A stretch of 64,000 nucleotides of DNA from Ruminococcus sp. HUN007 (GCF_000712055.1 NZ_JOOA01000002.1:1612001-1676000), one strand, 5' to 3'. Positions 1 through 9,843 are shown, counted from the first letter of the stretch. Translations and numbers: made by a program. The notes: generated by a model not told the origin, from the letters alone.

Positions 1-64
1 TATGCGGCTGATTTTTATGATAAAATAGATAATGTACGTAAAAAAACAGTACAGGAGAGTTATA

Positions 65-1630
65 ATGAAGTTTAAATTTGACATAATGAAGTCAGAAGAA
101 TATATACGCAATATCATCTGCGGACTGATGGCAGTAATACTCGGTTTTCTGTTTGTCGAAAGCTTTATGCATACAATGGTGCTGACAAACACTCAGGAAA
201 TGTTTGAAGGGATAAGCTATCACCACGACAATTTTATTTTCAACGCCGTTTACATGGCAGCTGCGCTTCTCATATTACATCTGCTGCTTCCGAAGATGGA
301 AAAGGCGCCGGTACATCTGTACACAGCACTGCTGATGATCACAACTCTCATCGCCGGAACAGCCTGGGTAATATCGTCACAGGCCGGGCAGCAGGCGGAC
401 CAGTACATGGTATCCCACGCAGCATGGCAGGCAGCGCACGACGATCTTTCATTCATGGAAGACCGGTACTTCAGCAACTATTCGTTTCAGCTGGGCATGG
501 TACTCTTCTACGAGATACAGCTCAGACTTTTTGCGGCCAACAGTGACACCTTGATATGTATACAGATAATCAACGTCATTTATCTCGCTGCTGCATATCT
601 CGCACTCATTCTGATCATGGGAAAGCTTTTCGGGAGCAAAAGGATTCAGATAACTGCAGCAGTTACTATGATGTTCTCGGTACAGCCTCTTCTTTACACC
701 ACATTCGTATACGCTGTAATTCCTGGCATTGCAAATGTTCTTTTTTCTCTCCTTTTTGAAATAAAATACTTTGAAACCAAAAGCAAAAAGAAATACATCT
801 ATGCGGCACTGTCTGTGTTTTTCATGGTTTTTGCTGTCATGATCAAAACAAACAACTACATTGCTCTCATAGCACTGGCCGGCACTGCCCTTGTGAAATT
901 CATCACAAGACGCAAATGGACCGATCTGGTTTATATCATCATCATGGTCGTATTCTCGCTCAGCATAGTTTCCTGCGCTTCTTCATATTATGAAAACAGA
1001 AGCGGAAAAAAGCTTGAACCTTCCGTACCGATGATCGGATACGTTGCAATGGGACTCGATGATCCGAAGGGTGTTCTCGGATGCAACGCTAAGGGATGGT
1101 ACAGCAGCCACTACACAACATCGAACTACGCCTCCCATGATTACGACATTGAAGCCACAAAGGAATTCGCAATGGAAGGAATAAAGGATTCCGTGCACAA
1201 ATTTATGACCGACTACAGCTACGCCAATGATTTCTTCTACGAGAAAAACACATCGCAGTGGAATGAGCCAAGCTTTGCTTCGCTGTGGATCAATCTGGTT
1301 GTAGGCAGATACGGCGGAAAAGAAGCCGGAAAGCTCTGTGACAAGGTACTTAACACAAACGGCGGCGACAGTCATTCGGGCCTTCTGGAATACATGAACG
1401 TATGCCATCTTTTCGTTTTCGCCGGAGCTTTTGCCGGTGTGTTCGTATGCTTCAGGAAAAAGGACCTTCTGTGTTCAGCACTGATCCTTATTGTCCTGGG
1501 AGCATTTCTCTACCACATGATATTTGAAGGCAAGTCACAGTACATCATGCCTTATTACATAATACTCACAGGTTTCTCTGCCGCAGGCATCGATCTCATA
1601 TTACAGAAAATTCCGGTAAAGAAAAGCTGA
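65..1630 (+). CDS. Polytopic membrane protein, possible GT-C type glycosyltransferase
   Basis: The 521-residue protein has about ten hydrophobic segments and one large polar stretch (roughly residues 310-420) that would lie outside the membrane. This layout is seen in GT-C/PMT-like glycosyltransferases, but I see no diagnostic DxD-type motif, so the family is an inference. I chose ATG 65 over an upstream in-frame ATG at 32 because GGAGAG lies 5 nt before it. The stop codon overlaps the start of the tadA gene by one base, so the genes are probably co-transcribed. The gene supplying the promoter, if any, lies left of the window. Confidence 0.7.
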   Translation: MKFKFDIMKSEEYIRNIICGLMAVILGFLFVESFMHTMVLTNTQEMFEGISYHHDNFIFNAVYMAAALLILHLLLPKMEKAPVHLYTALLMITTLIAGTAWVISSQAGQQADQYMVSHAAWQAAHDDLSFMEDRYFSNYSFQLGMVLFYEIQLRLFAANSDTLICIQIINVIYLAAAYLALILIMGKLFGSKRIQITAAVTMMFSVQPLLYTTFVYAVIPGIANVLFSLLFEIKYFETKSKKKYIYAALSVFFMVFAVMIKTNNYIALIALAGTALVKFITRRKWTDLVYIIIMVVFSLSIVSCASSYYENRSGKKLEPSVPMIGYVAMGLDDPKGVLGCNAKGWYSSHYTTSNYASHDYDIEATKEFAMEGIKDSVHKFMTDYSYANDFFYEKNTSQWNEPSFASLWINLVVGRYGGKEAGKLCDKVLNTNGGDSHSGLLEYMNVCHLFVFAGAFAGVFVCFRKKDLLCSALILIVLGAFLYHMIFEGKSQYIMPYYIILTGFSAAGIDLILQKIPVKKS

Positions 1631-2769
1631 TGGAAAGATACATGAAAAGAGCCGTGAAACTTGCAGAACTTGCAGGTTCCACGGGTGAGATACCAGTCGG
1701 TGCGGTAGTCGTAAAGCGTGATACCGGCGAGATCATAGCAGAAGGATACAACCGCCGCGAGTCAGATAAAAACGCTCTTGCCCACGCAGAGCTCATTGCA
1801 ATAAACGAAGCCTGTAAAAAACTCGGTGGCTGGCGGCTTATCGGATGCGATCTTTACGTGACACTTGAACCATGTCCGATGTGCTGCGGAGCAATAATAA
1901 ACTCCCGTGTTGAACGTGTTATCTACGGTGCGGATGACAGCAAAGCGGGTTCGGTCTTCTCGGTACAGCAGATGTTTGAAATGCCGTACAATCACAAACC
2001 GGAGATAATACGCGGAGTACTGGCAGAAGAATGCGGAGAGCTTTTAAGCAGTTTTTTCAGAAGAATAAGAAAAATACAGAAATATATAGGAGCAGAAATG
2101 GTAAACTTTGAAAATGAATGGGACGAACTCCTGAAGGACGAGTTTCAGAAAGAATACTATCAGGATCTCAGAAAATTCTTAATAAATGAATACAAGACAC
2201 AGACCATCTATCCGAATATGTACGACATTTTCAATGCGATGAAATACACATCGTACGAAGACGTAAAAGTTGTGATACTCGGACAGGATCCGTATCATGA
2301 GCCGAACCAGGCACACGGACTTTCATTTTCCGTAAAAAAAGGCGTTGAGCCGCCTCCGTCACTGAAAAACATCTTTAAGGAAATAAACGACGAACTCGGC
2401 ATCGACAACAGCGGAAAACACGGCGAGCTGACAAACTGGGCAAAGTCGGGCGTGCTTCTGCTGAACACCGTGCTCACGGTACGCCGCGGAATGGCTAACA
2501 GTCACAAGGACAAGGGCTGGGAGCATTTCACCGACAGGGTTATCTCGCTTCTCAACGAACGTGAAAAGCCGGTCGTTTTCCTTCTCTGGGGAAACAACGC
2601 AAAAGCGAAGAGAAAACTTATTACAGGCAGACAGCATCTTGTACTTGCCTCGGCTCATCCGAGTCCGCTCTCCGCATACCACGGTTTTTTTGGCTGCGGC
2701 CACTTTGCGGAAACGAACAGATTTCTTGAAGCAAACGGAATGGAACCAGTCAACTGGTCGATAGACTGA
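1630..2769 (+). CDS. tadA-ung: TadA tRNA adenosine deaminase fused in frame to uracil-DNA glycosylase
   Basis: Residues 1-150 are a complete tRNA A34 deaminase, with the zinc motifs HAE (52-54) and PCPMC (81-85). Residues 157-379 are a complete family 1 uracil-DNA glycosylase, with the water-activating GQDPYH loop (218-223) and HPSPLS (343-348). TadA makes inosine in the tRNA wobble position; Ung removes uracil from DNA. The junction carries an in-frame ATG (2098) preceded by AGGAG (2088-2092), so Ung can also start alone. Removing one A from the A5 tract at about 2070-2074 would end TadA at a TAG (2086-2088 in the numbering given) just overlapping the Ung ribosome site. The fusion may therefore be real, or a one-base error joining two normal adjacent genes. 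Confidence 0.85.
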   Translation: MERYMKRAVKLAELAGSTGEIPVGAVVVKRDTGEIIAEGYNRRESDKNALAHAELIAINEACKKLGGWRLIGCDLYVTLEPCPMCCGAIINSRVERVIYGADDSKAGSVFSVQQMFEMPYNHKPEIIRGVLAEECGELLSSFFRRIRKIQKYIGAEMVNFENEWDELLKDEFQKEYYQDLRKFLINEYKTQTIYPNMYDIFNAMKYTSYEDVKVVILGQDPYHEPNQAHGLSFSVKKGVEPPPSLKNIFKEINDELGIDNSGKHGELTNWAKSGVLLLNTVLTVRRGMANSHKDKGWEHFTDRVISLLNEREKPVVFLLWGNNAKAKRKLITGRQHLVLASAHPSPLSAYHGFFGCGHFAETNRFLEANGMEPVNWSID

Positions 2770-2785
2770 CGAAAGGCATCTGAAA

Positions 2786-3451
2786 ATGAACAGAACACTT
2801 GCTGCAATGACAGCATTTTCACTGATCAGTCTGACAACTGCCTGCAGTACGCAGAATACCGGCAGAACTGACAATTCGACGGTCACTGAAACAGTAACAT
2901 CAGCTGAGCAGGTCACTGAAAACCAGACTGAAGCTTATGAAAGTCTGACGCTGCCGGTGACAAGTCCGGTGTTTACCGCCGCGGCCGGTACAGGAACTGC
3001 TTCTTCCGTGACCTTTGTTTTTGAACCTACAAAGGAAAACATGGTAAAACCGGATGATGAAGATGACGAATCCGCCGAACTCAGTATGCTCGAAAACGCC
3101 GGAGATCCCGACTACAGCGCAGATGCTGCTATCCCCTACGTAGCGTGGACTGAGATCAACCTTGATAAATATATGTACGCTGTTTCAGTATGTACCGGAT
3201 ATTCCGCTGCACTTGAAGATGCCGGAAAAGCAATGATCTATGATCCGGGATATGAATTTCATATTATAGCAAGGACAAGCACCGGTTACTACCGTACAGA
3301 TGAGGACCTGTACATACCGTGCAGATATCTGGACAACTATCCGCCTGACGGATATGATCCGGAAAATGCCGGAAGCTACGCTCCTGCCGAAAGGCCGGAT
3401 GTAACAGAAGCACCGGCTGAAACAGACACAGACGACGGAGGTGAACAATGA
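2786..3451 (+). CDS. Secreted lipoprotein, Thr/Glu-rich, function unknown
   Basis: The N-terminus is a lipoprotein signal peptide (hydrophobic residues 5-18, lipobox-like LTTAC, Cys 20), so the protein is probably anchored to the outer face of the membrane. A Thr/Ser/Glu-rich linker follows (about 25-75), and the C-terminal part (110-200) has Tyr/Pro-rich segments without a domain I recognise. It has 221 residues. It sits 16 bp after ung and its stop overlaps the next start by ATGA, so it is translationally coupled to the following membrane protein. Confidence 0.75.
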   Translation: MNRTLAAMTAFSLISLTTACSTQNTGRTDNSTVTETVTSAEQVTENQTEAYESLTLPVTSPVFTAAAGTGTASSVTFVFEPTKENMVKPDDEDDESAELSMLENAGDPDYSADAAIPYVAWTEINLDKYMYAVSVCTGYSAALEDAGKAMIYDPGYEFHIIARTSTGYYRTDEDLYIPCRYLDNYPPDGYDPENAGSYAPAERPDVTEAPAETDTDDGGEQ

Positions 3452-4572
3452 TCTACACCGAATCAAATGACAGCGATCTTTTTGAGAGATTTGAGACAGG
3501 CGAAGTACCGGACGAAAAGGATCCTTTCTGCAACCAGACAGAAAACAGAGATTTCAGCGAATCCTATTCACACGTCATACCGTCATTTTTCTTCAGAAAC
3601 GAAAAGTGCAGAAAAAAGCCTTCCTCATACGAAAAAAGAAAGCTCAGGTATTTTTACAACATAACCGGCATACTTTTGATTTCAAAGCTTTTCATCGAAA
3701 TAGCGTCACTTCTTCTCTTCAGCATTATTATGGCTCTTCTGGCCTATTTTCTTTCACCGGGACTTAATTTTTTCTATTCAGCGCTTTCAGATGAAACTAT
3801 AAAATATGCATTCAGGATCATTGTAGTGATAATTTCATCCGGGTCAGTGTTCCTGGCGGGATGCCGTTTTTCTGAACTTAAACCCGCACATCTTCTGAAA
3901 GGCTGCCGGACAGTACGAACAAGTGACATAATTCTCTGCTTCATGACGGGAATGTTTGTCGCTGCCCTTTCGAATATAATCACCTTATCGTACCCGTTCC
4001 AGTCAGGTACATATATGCCTTCAGCGCTGTATATTGATCGCGATCCGATACTGGTTGCAGCAGCTGCACTGTGTAACTGCGTTGTTGTGCCTCTGGCTGA
4101 CGGACTGATTTTCCGCGGTATCGCACTCAAAAATCTGTCAAGGGCATCGCAGCGTTTCGGAATAATAACATCGTCAATGCTTTGTGCATTTGCCACATGC
4201 AGTCTTCCTGCAATGCTGCCTGCATTTCTCATGTCACTGCTTCTGTGCAGCACTACAGTAAAATACAACTCGGTAATACCGTCAGTACTCATACACATGG
4301 CTGTAAATATAAGCAGCATGCTCATTTCAGTCTACAGTGTTTTCGCCTGGGATCAGGGAGAGCTTCTTGTCAGGGTATGGACGATAATAACTCTGGTACT
4401 CGGTGGCATATTCACTTTTATCAGAATGATAAAGGAACCGCTTCCGAAAAACAAACCGGAACAGCGCAGACGTTCACTTCCGATACTTCTGACATCCGTA
4501 TTTGTCATTCTGCTGTTCCCGCTTTACGCACTTACATCACTGGCTAAGCTTCTGTACTTTATGTACATGTAA
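3448..4572 (+). CDS. CPBP-like intramembrane protein with degenerate catalytic motif
   Basis: A 374-residue protein with a polar N-terminus (about 60 residues) and about eight membrane segments. The region around residues 215-230 ends in IFRG, as in CPBP (Abi/CaaX-type) intramembrane proteases, where the motif is EExxxR; here the paired glutamates are replaced by Ala-Asp. A later HMAVN matches the HxxxN/B motif. I infer a CPBP relative that may have lost protease activity. Start ATG 3448 overlaps the lipoprotein stop and has a strong site, GGAGGTGA (3437-3444). Confidence 0.6.
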   Translation: MIYTESNDSDLFERFETGEVPDEKDPFCNQTENRDFSESYSHVIPSFFFRNEKCRKKPSSYEKRKLRYFYNITGILLISKLFIEIASLLLFSIIMALLAYFLSPGLNFFYSALSDETIKYAFRIIVVIISSGSVFLAGCRFSELKPAHLLKGCRTVRTSDIILCFMTGMFVAALSNIITLSYPFQSGTYMPSALYIDRDPILVAAAALCNCVVVPLADGLIFRGIALKNLSRASQRFGIITSSMLCAFATCSLPAMLPAFLMSLLLCSTTVKYNSVIPSVLIHMAVNISSMLISVYSVFAWDQGELLVRVWTIITLVLGGIFTFIRMIKEPLPKNKPEQRRRSLPILLTSVFVILLFPLYALTSLAKLLYFMYM

Positions 4573-4599
4573 GCGGCCGCAGGAAAAAGAGGTCACTAA

Positions 4600-5685
4600 T
4601 TGAAAAGAAAAAGAAATTCAAATGTCAAAAGAAGAGTAAGGACTGACAGAATATTTTTCGTTGGTTTCCTTATTATATTCATGGTCTGTTTTCTTCCTTT
4701 CGCACTGAAGAAAAAACCGGCATTAAACGAAACTGAAAAGGCCGATCCGGCAGCAGTACAGACCGATGCACCTTTCACAGTTGCCGACAAACCGGGAATA
4801 CGTCTCCGCTATTCCCGCACACCGCTTCAGGGCATCGATTACACTGTAATACGTTCAGACGCAGCTGTGCTTTACGACATGACATCCGGCGAAGTTCTTT
4901 TCAGCAAGAATCCGCAGAAGCATCTTTATCCGGCAAGTATGACCAAGGTGCTCACCGCCTGTGTAGCACTCAGATATCTTGAACCTTCAGATGAACTTAC
5001 AGTCGGATCTGAACTTGATATGCTGCAGCCTGAATCCAGTCTTGCATATCTTGTAAAGGACACAAAGATAACACTTGAAGATGCACTTTACGGACTGCTT
5101 CTTCCTTCGGGAAATGACGCAGCCTACACAATAGCTGTAAACACGGCAAGAAAAGTCTCAAACAATCCGAACATGCCGAACATAGATGCGGTAAAATATT
5201 TCGCCGCTCTTATGAACGATGAGGCACTCGATGCCGGAGCGGAAAATTCGCATTTTGTTGTTCCGGACGGATACTACGATCCGGACCACTACACAACTCC
5301 GGAAGATATGCTGAAGATCGCAATAAGATCAGCAAAATATCCGCTCATCGCTGAGATAGGTGCACATGCGGAATATGAAGCTGCCACCTCCACAGGTCAG
5401 AGCTACAGCTGGGAAAACGGAAATGCGCTTGTAAACCCTGAAGACGAGTTTTTCCTTCCGTTTGTAAACGGACTGAAAACAGGATTTTTTGACGAAGCCG
5501 GCTACTGCATGGTTGCCACAGCATCTGAGAACGACCATGATCTTATATCCGTAATAATGAAAGCTCCGTCAGCTGAAGTACGATACAATGATGTTTCAAA
5601 ACTTTTCTGGTCAGTGATCGACCCGGGACACAGCTTAAAACCGGAAGTAACAGCAGAACCTGAAGTTACCGAAGCGGTACAGTAA
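4600..5685 (+). CDS. dacA: D-alanyl-D-alanine carboxypeptidase (penicillin-binding protein, S11 family)
   Basis: Trims the terminal D-Ala of peptidoglycan stem peptides outside the membrane. The three active-site motifs of the family are present: SMTK (113-116), SGN (170-172) and KTG (293-295). A single membrane segment at residues 18-36 after a very basic N-terminus anchors it in signal-anchor orientation; the family's usual C-terminal amphipathic anchor is not evident. It starts with TTG at 4600, with GAGG just upstream. The tail is Glu/Thr/Val-rich. A strong hairpin terminator follows. Confidence 0.9.
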   Translation: MKRKRNSNVKRRVRTDRIFFVGFLIIFMVCFLPFALKKKPALNETEKADPAAVQTDAPFTVADKPGIRLRYSRTPLQGIDYTVIRSDAAVLYDMTSGEVLFSKNPQKHLYPASMTKVLTACVALRYLEPSDELTVGSELDMLQPESSLAYLVKDTKITLEDALYGLLLPSGNDAAYTIAVNTARKVSNNPNMPNIDAVKYFAALMNDEALDAGAENSHFVVPDGYYDPDHYTTPEDMLKIAIRSAKYPLIAEIGAHAEYEAATSTGQSYSWENGNALVNPEDEFFLPFVNGLKTGFFDEAGYCMVATASENDHDLISVIMKAPSAEVRYNDVSKLFWSVIDPGHSLKPEVTAEPEVTEAVQ

Positions 5686-5699
5686 TACAAAAACAGAAA

Positions 5700-5734
5700 G
5701 GCATCACGCTGATCTTTGTGGTCAGCGTGATGCC
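5700..5734 (+). terminator. Hairpin terminator after dacA
   Basis: A 15-bp stem (one G-T pair) with a short loop, followed by TTTGTTTGTTTT. It separates the dacA operon from the convergent LRR-dockerin gene. Confidence 0.8.
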
Positions 5735-5748
5735 TTTGTTTGTTTTAT

Positions 5749-5836
5749 CAGGAAAATGCTGATTCATTCATAAATCAGTGCGTGGATCCGGGACGAAGCT
5801 CCGCAAATCCCACCTCCGGAAATCAGTGTTTCCTTA
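5749..5836. repeat. MITE-like palindromic repeat, copy 1 (shortened)
   Basis: One of four copies in the window of an imperfect palindromic element. Ends are GGAAAATGCTGATT and AATCAGTGTTTCCTTA. This copy lacks the internal CCGGC-GCCGG hairpin present in the others. It ends 5 bp from the stop codon of the LRR-dockerin gene. Confidence 0.75.
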
Positions 5837-5841
5837 GATGA

Positions 5842-7584
5842 TCAGAGCTTTTCGATTTTCTTTGAAAGGTACTGTCTGAGTTTTGCAAGGTCAGCGAGAT
5901 CAACATCTGCGTCGCCGTCAACATCAAGCGCCTTTTCCTGTATATCGGTAAGTTTCCTGCCGTCAACGAGTGCAATTGCAAGTACGGAAATATCTGAAAT
6001 ATCAACAGTTCCGCTTCCGTTTCCGTCGCCGATTACAAATTCTTCCGCATTATCAGCCGGCGCTGCTGCATTATCTTCCTGCACTGTCGTATCTGCTTCC
6101 GCTGCAAGCGCCTTTTCCACTGTCACTTCTGAAGTTTTCTCTTCTTCGAGCGCTTCAAACTTAATATCACGATCCAAAGCATATTTTTCCGCAGTCGATC
6201 CCCTGTGAGCACGGATAACCATTGACCGAGGGCATAAATAAAACGCTGAATCCACTATATCGACGTTGTCGCTTAATATTGTAACAGTCTTAAGTCCACA
6301 GCTGTCAAAAGCAAATTCACCTATTTTCTCAGTTTTTTCAGGTATAACAATGCTTTCGAGTGATAAACAGCCTAAAAACGCAAATTCTTCAATGGTCTTC
6401 AGCTCTGCCGGAAGCTTTACTTCTTTAAGTTTTTCACAGTGCTCCAGCATGCCGCAATGAATAACAGTCATTTTATCCGGCAGATCAACAGATGTAAGTG
6501 CTGTACTGCTCAGTTCAGCGTTAGGGCGCATATTATTAAAGCCTTCAAAACCTTCAAAGCTTTCCGGAAACGAAATAGACTCCAGTGACTCAAAATTACA
6601 TCCAAAACCATGTCCGACCGTTGTAATGCCTTCTTCTATAACAACATTCTTTACATCTGCCACCCATTCGCTGTTAAAAATCACATCATAAACATCACCA
6701 GTACCAGTTATAGTATAAGTGCCTGTATCCTCGTCATACGACCAGTATGCTGAATCACCGCATATACCCGAAGTTTCAGTACATTCCACGCCATCCACTA
6801 CAAATCTGAGGCAGGCATTTCTGTAAGCATAGCTGCGTCCGTTAGCCCCGTCAGCAATTATCTTCAGATATTCATTATCCTCCGTCCAGTCAAATACATC
6901 TTCACCGTATGTGTCGATGGTTTCCGGAAGGCTGATCTTTCTGAGTTTAAGACAGTTTCTGAAAGCCTGCTTCCCGATAATGACCGTACCATACGGAATA
7001 GCTATCGATTCAAGTGAACAGCAGCCCTTGAAAGCTTCACTTTCAATAACCTTAAGATCATCAGGAAAAGTCACATTACGCAGTTCGTTACAGTTTCTGA
7101 ATGCTCCGTTCTGGATCACGGTAATTTTTGACGGCAGATCTATCTCTTCAAGTGAAATACAGTTACGGAACGAACCGCGTCCAAGCTCCTTCACACTTTC
7201 CGGAATCACCACAGACTTAAGTGATGTGAATTTTTCAAATGCACCGTCTGCTATGGATTCAACACCGTCTCCGATCACAATTTTTTCGACTTCTGCAGCC
7301 CATTTATGTGCTTTGTAAAACGGCTTTGCATTTTCGTCTCCGTTCTCACTCATCATCTTACCGTTTCCGCTTACAGTGAGAGTTTTGCTTTCCGGGTCAT
7401 ACTCCCATTTTACATCTTTTCCGAAACTGCCTGTATAATCTGATTTTTCTGCCTCTTCCGCACTGCTCTGAGAAGCTGCGGTAAGATCGGCAGTTTCTTC
7501 AGCAAATGCAGTAACAGTTGTTCCGGCGGCCATTACAAGTGCAGCCGCTGTCGCGAAAATTCTTCTTAATTCTGCGTTTTTCAT
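5842..7584 (-). CDS. Secreted BspA-like leucine-rich-repeat protein with C-terminal dockerin
   Basis: 580 residues: a signal peptide (ends near AFA, about residue 30), about ten LRR_5/BspA-like repeats of the form F-x-x-C-x-x-L-x-x-I-x-I-P in two blocks (about 70-270 and 310-460), a Glu/Ala/Thr linker and a C-terminal type I dockerin with two calcium loops (GDGNGSGTVDISD and DVDGDADVDLADL). It should be exported and docked on a cohesin-bearing scaffold or surface protein. I chose ATG 7584 because AGAGGT lies 6 nt upstream; ATG 7602 has no such site. Its N-terminal LRR block closely parallels the ectodomain of the adjacent anti-sigma candidate. A MITE-like repeat separates the two genes. Confidence 0.9.
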   Translation of the reverse strand: MKNAELRRIFATAAALVMAAGTTVTAFAEETADLTAASQSSAEEAEKSDYTGSFGKDVKWEYDPESKTLTVSGNGKMMSENGDENAKPFYKAHKWAAEVEKIVIGDGVESIADGAFEKFTSLKSVVIPESVKELGRGSFRNCISLEEIDLPSKITVIQNGAFRNCNELRNVTFPDDLKVIESEAFKGCCSLESIAIPYGTVIIGKQAFRNCLKLRKISLPETIDTYGEDVFDWTEDNEYLKIIADGANGRSYAYRNACLRFVVDGVECTETSGICGDSAYWSYDEDTGTYTITGTGDVYDVIFNSEWVADVKNVVIEEGITTVGHGFGCNFESLESISFPESFEGFEGFNNMRPNAELSSTALTSVDLPDKMTVIHCGMLEHCEKLKEVKLPAELKTIEEFAFLGCLSLESIVIPEKTEKIGEFAFDSCGLKTVTILSDNVDIVDSAFYLCPRSMVIRAHRGSTAEKYALDRDIKFEALEEEKTSEVTVEKALAAEADTTVQEDNAAAPADNAEEFVIGDGNGSGTVDISDISVLAIALVDGRKLTDIQEKALDVDGDADVDLADLAKLRQYLSKKIEKL

Positions 7585-7666
7585 CTTTGTACCTCTTTTC
7601 ATTTTACCATATATATTTCATCTTCCCGTGGAACACTGAACATATGATCTTCACGGCCACGTCCGC

Positions 7667-7782
7667 TTAAGGAAACGCTGATTTATTCATAAATCAGCGC
7701 GGGGTCCGGGGCGAAGCCCCGCAAATACCACCTCCGGAAATCCGGCGAAGCCGGATTTCCGATTTAATCAGTGTATCCTTAA
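7667..7782. repeat. MITE-like palindromic repeat, copy 2 (full length)
   Basis: 116 bp, with terminal inverted repeats TTAAGGAAACGCTGATT / AATCAGTGTATCCTTAA and three internal hairpins (around TTCATAA, GGGGCGAAGCCCC, and CCGGCGAAGCCGG). It lies 2 bp from the stop codon of the anti-sigma candidate. Confidence 0.85.
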
Positions 7783-7784
7783 GT

Positions 7785-8957
7785 TCAGTCTTCGATCTGT
7801 TCGTATTCAAGACCATTCTGCAAAGCATATTCACGTGTGTCTTCATAGCCTTTTATAACCAGCATACTGTTGTCCTCCTGAGGGTCAAAAACAAGACTTC
7901 CGAAACTTACCGAATGTCCGTAAATAACCGCTTCTCTGAGCATCAGGCAGTTCTGAAAAGCATTGTCTTCTATCTTTGCGGTACTTTCCGGTATAACTAC
8001 AGTTTTCAGTGAGCAGCATCCCTTAAACGTTTCGCTCCTGATTGCATCAATACCCTCAGGTATATTTACCGACTTAAGAGAGTTACAGTTCATGAATGCA
8101 CCCGTTTCTATCTCAGTTACACCTGACGGAATGATGACATTTTCAAGAGAAACACAGTTTCTGAATGAATCACTTCCGATCTTTTTCAGACTGTCCGGAA
8201 GCGAGACTGTCTTTAAAGAAACAAATTTACAGAATGTATCTGCACCTATGGATTCCACTCCTTCAGAGACCACCACATGTTCCGCATCACTGACCCAGCT
8301 AAACCGTTTCCCGTCAGTGAATATCTCATCATCTTCCGGTTCCATAAAACCGGATCCGCTTATGGTAAGAGTCCTGTTTCCGGAATCGTAATTCCAGTTC
8401 ATATTTTTTCCGTATGCTCCGGAATACTGATCACTGTTTTCTGATCTGCTTTCATGTGATTCTGTTACGATATATGTTTCTTTTGGTTCATCCGGTTTTT
8501 CAGTCATCGGCTCAGTATTCTGACGTTCGTCGGCTGATATTCCATTATTCTCTTCGTTTTTCCTGATTCCCTCGTCACGAGACTCAGTAACATCTGTACT
8601 GATACTGGTTCCTGGCGTTCCTTCGACTGGAATACAGACCGTATTTTCCGTGATCACTGTCGTTTCAGAAACTCTGACCGGAGTAACAGAAGTACCTGAA
8701 GTTTCTTCCGCCATCAAACTGTCAGCAACTGTAATGCTTGTTATCACCGGTGTGAAATTGCCGTCTTCGCTTCTTTCAGGAAGATTGGCTGTAATGAGTA
8801 ACAGGACCGCAGCGGCATATCCGGCACAGATAAAAAATATTCTGTTTTTATTTTTCCCTCCGCTTTTCTTTTCCGGATCAGCTTCAGCTATGTACTTTTC
8901 AGATATGTCTCCGAAACTTTTCAGGATCACATCGCTTTGTTTTGTATTATCACTCAT
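7785..8957 (-). CDS. Membrane anti-sigma factor candidate with extracellular LRR domain
   Basis: 390 residues: a short cytoplasmic segment (1-38), one membrane helix (about 40-58), a Thr/Ser/Glu-rich stalk (60-175), then an LRR_5/BspA-like ectodomain (about 175-380) beginning with the same GAYGKNMNWNYD-type entry motif as the neighbouring secreted LRR-dockerin protein. No enzyme motif is visible. It starts 13 bp after the ECF sigma gene, with AGGAG 7 nt before the ATG, the usual place for a cognate anti-sigma factor. The anti-sigma role is an inference from topology and context; the cytoplasmic part is too short for a recognisable classical anti-sigma domain. Confidence 0.65.
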   Translation of the reverse strand: MSDNTKQSDVILKSFGDISEKYIAEADPEKKSGGKNKNRIFFICAGYAAAVLLLITANLPERSEDGNFTPVITSITVADSLMAEETSGTSVTPVRVSETTVITENTVCIPVEGTPGTSISTDVTESRDEGIRKNEENNGISADERQNTEPMTEKPDEPKETYIVTESHESRSENSDQYSGAYGKNMNWNYDSGNRTLTISGSGFMEPEDDEIFTDGKRFSWVSDAEHVVVSEGVESIGADTFCKFVSLKTVSLPDSLKKIGSDSFRNCVSLENVIIPSGVTEIETGAFMNCNSLKSVNIPEGIDAIRSETFKGCCSLKTVVIPESTAKIEDNAFQNCLMLREAVIYGHSVSFGSLVFDPQEDNSMLVIKGYEDTREYALQNGLEYEQIED

Positions 8958-8970
8958 CTTCTTACTCCTG

Positions 8971-9528
8971 TCAGAATAGTCCGCGTTTTTTCAAGAATTC
9001 TTTCAGTTCTGTTCTGGTCCTGCAAAGCATGGTCCTGAGAGCTGCCCCGGAAATATCGTTCCGCCCCGCAATATCATCCAGCGATTCGAGATAGAAATAT
9101 CTCTGCACGAAACAGATCCTTTTTTTCTTATCAAGGGTTCCGAGAAAATCATCGAGAGCTTTCATAATTTCCTTTCGCTCTATCTCCGACACCACGTTGT
9201 CCCTGCCTTCAAGACATTCTTCAAGTTCTTCAAGTGAAAGGGCGACCTCAGAGGCGCATCTTTTGGAAGCTTTTCTTTTTTCATAGATATTGAGTGCAGT
9301 ATTTCTGGTGATCCTCGCAACAAACGCCTTCAGTATCTTCGGAACCTGCGGCGGTATTGAATTCCACACTTTGAGATAACTGTCATTCATACATTCCTCA
9401 GTATCTCCCCTGTCTCCGAGAATGTTGTCCGATATCTTTCTTAAATACGTACCGTACTTGTTATCAGTCTCTCTGATCGCATTCTCAGATCTTTCATTAT
9501 ACAGGGATATTATCTCTTTGTCTTCCAT
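8971..9528 (-). CDS. ECF-type RNA polymerase sigma factor
   Basis: 185 residues with an ECF sigma region 2 (about 25-95; TEECMNDSYLKVWNSIPP matches the core-binding/-10 recognition helices) and a region 4 helix-turn-helix (about 130-180; YFYLESLDDIAGRNDISGAALRTMLCRTRTEL-like layout). It should direct RNA polymerase to alternative promoters when its anti-sigma partner releases it. Start ATG 9528 has GGAGAG 5 nt upstream. It heads the transcript that continues into the LRR anti-sigma candidate. A vegetative-type promoter and an ECF-like motif (TGTAAC-N17-GTCATT) lie upstream. Confidence 0.9.
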   Translation of the reverse strand: MEDKEIISLYNERSENAIRETDNKYGTYLRKISDNILGDRGDTEECMNDSYLKVWNSIPPQVPKILKAFVARITRNTALNIYEKRKASKRCASEVALSLEELEECLEGRDNVVSEIERKEIMKALDDFLGTLDKKKRICFVQRYFYLESLDDIAGRNDISGAALRTMLCRTRTELKEFLKKRGLF

Positions 9529-9578
9529 AATGCTCTCCAGATCAAAATATTTTACCGGTGAAATATCCTTTCATCTTC

Positions 9579-9607
9579 AATGACAGAAAAAAACGAATAT
9601 TGTTACA
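9579..9607 (-). promoter_or_regulatory. Candidate ECF-type autoregulatory promoter of sigma gene
   Basis: On the minus strand, TGTAAC (9602-9607), a 17-bp spacer, and GTCATT (9579-9584). This resembles the TGWAAC / CGTC-type promoters of ECF sigma factors and would let the sigma factor activate its own gene. It is inferred from pattern only. Confidence 0.4.
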
Positions 9608-9674
9608 GGATTTTCTGAATTTTTTTTATTTTTCTTTTTTCGTTCGAAATACGCATTCAGCTTTATTCAATTAT

Positions 9675-9703
9675 ATTGTATTCAAATTCACAGTGCAAGT
9701 CAA
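9675..9703 (-). promoter_or_regulatory. Vegetative-type promoter upstream of ECF sigma gene
   Basis: Minus strand: -35 TTGACT (9698-9703), 17-bp spacer, -10 TACAAT (9675-9680). Confidence 0.6.
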
Positions 9704-9723
9704 TAATTTATACGGATGAAAAA

Positions 9724-9774
9724 AGCTGCCTTCGGCAGCTGTTCGATAGTATCATGCATCTCGATGCATGATAC
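9724..9774 (+). repeat. Double-hairpin repeat with T-tract, copy 1
   Basis: A UUCG-loop hairpin (GCTGCC-TTCG-GGCAGC type), a 9-nt linker TGTTCGATA, then a 12-bp stem (GTATCATGCATC... pairing) and a T-run. An almost identical copy lies at 16148-16197. It looks like a compact terminator module; no plus-strand gene ends before it. Confidence 0.75.
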
Positions 9775-9814
9775 ATTTTTTGATGGATTGCATAATTTTC
9801 TCAGAAAATTTGGC

Positions 9815-9843
9815 TTGACAGCATTATATTACTGTGTTATAAT
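9815..9843 (+). promoter_or_regulatory. Promoter of the ilvA T-box transcript
   Basis: Consensus -35 TTGACA (9815-9820), 17-bp spacer, -10 TATAAT (9838-9843), directly before the T-box leader. Confidence 0.85.

Noticed and set aside
2359..2916. A 185-residue minus-strand frame opposite ung.
   Set aside because: No ribosome site and no recognisable composition; ung motifs are intact on the plus strand.
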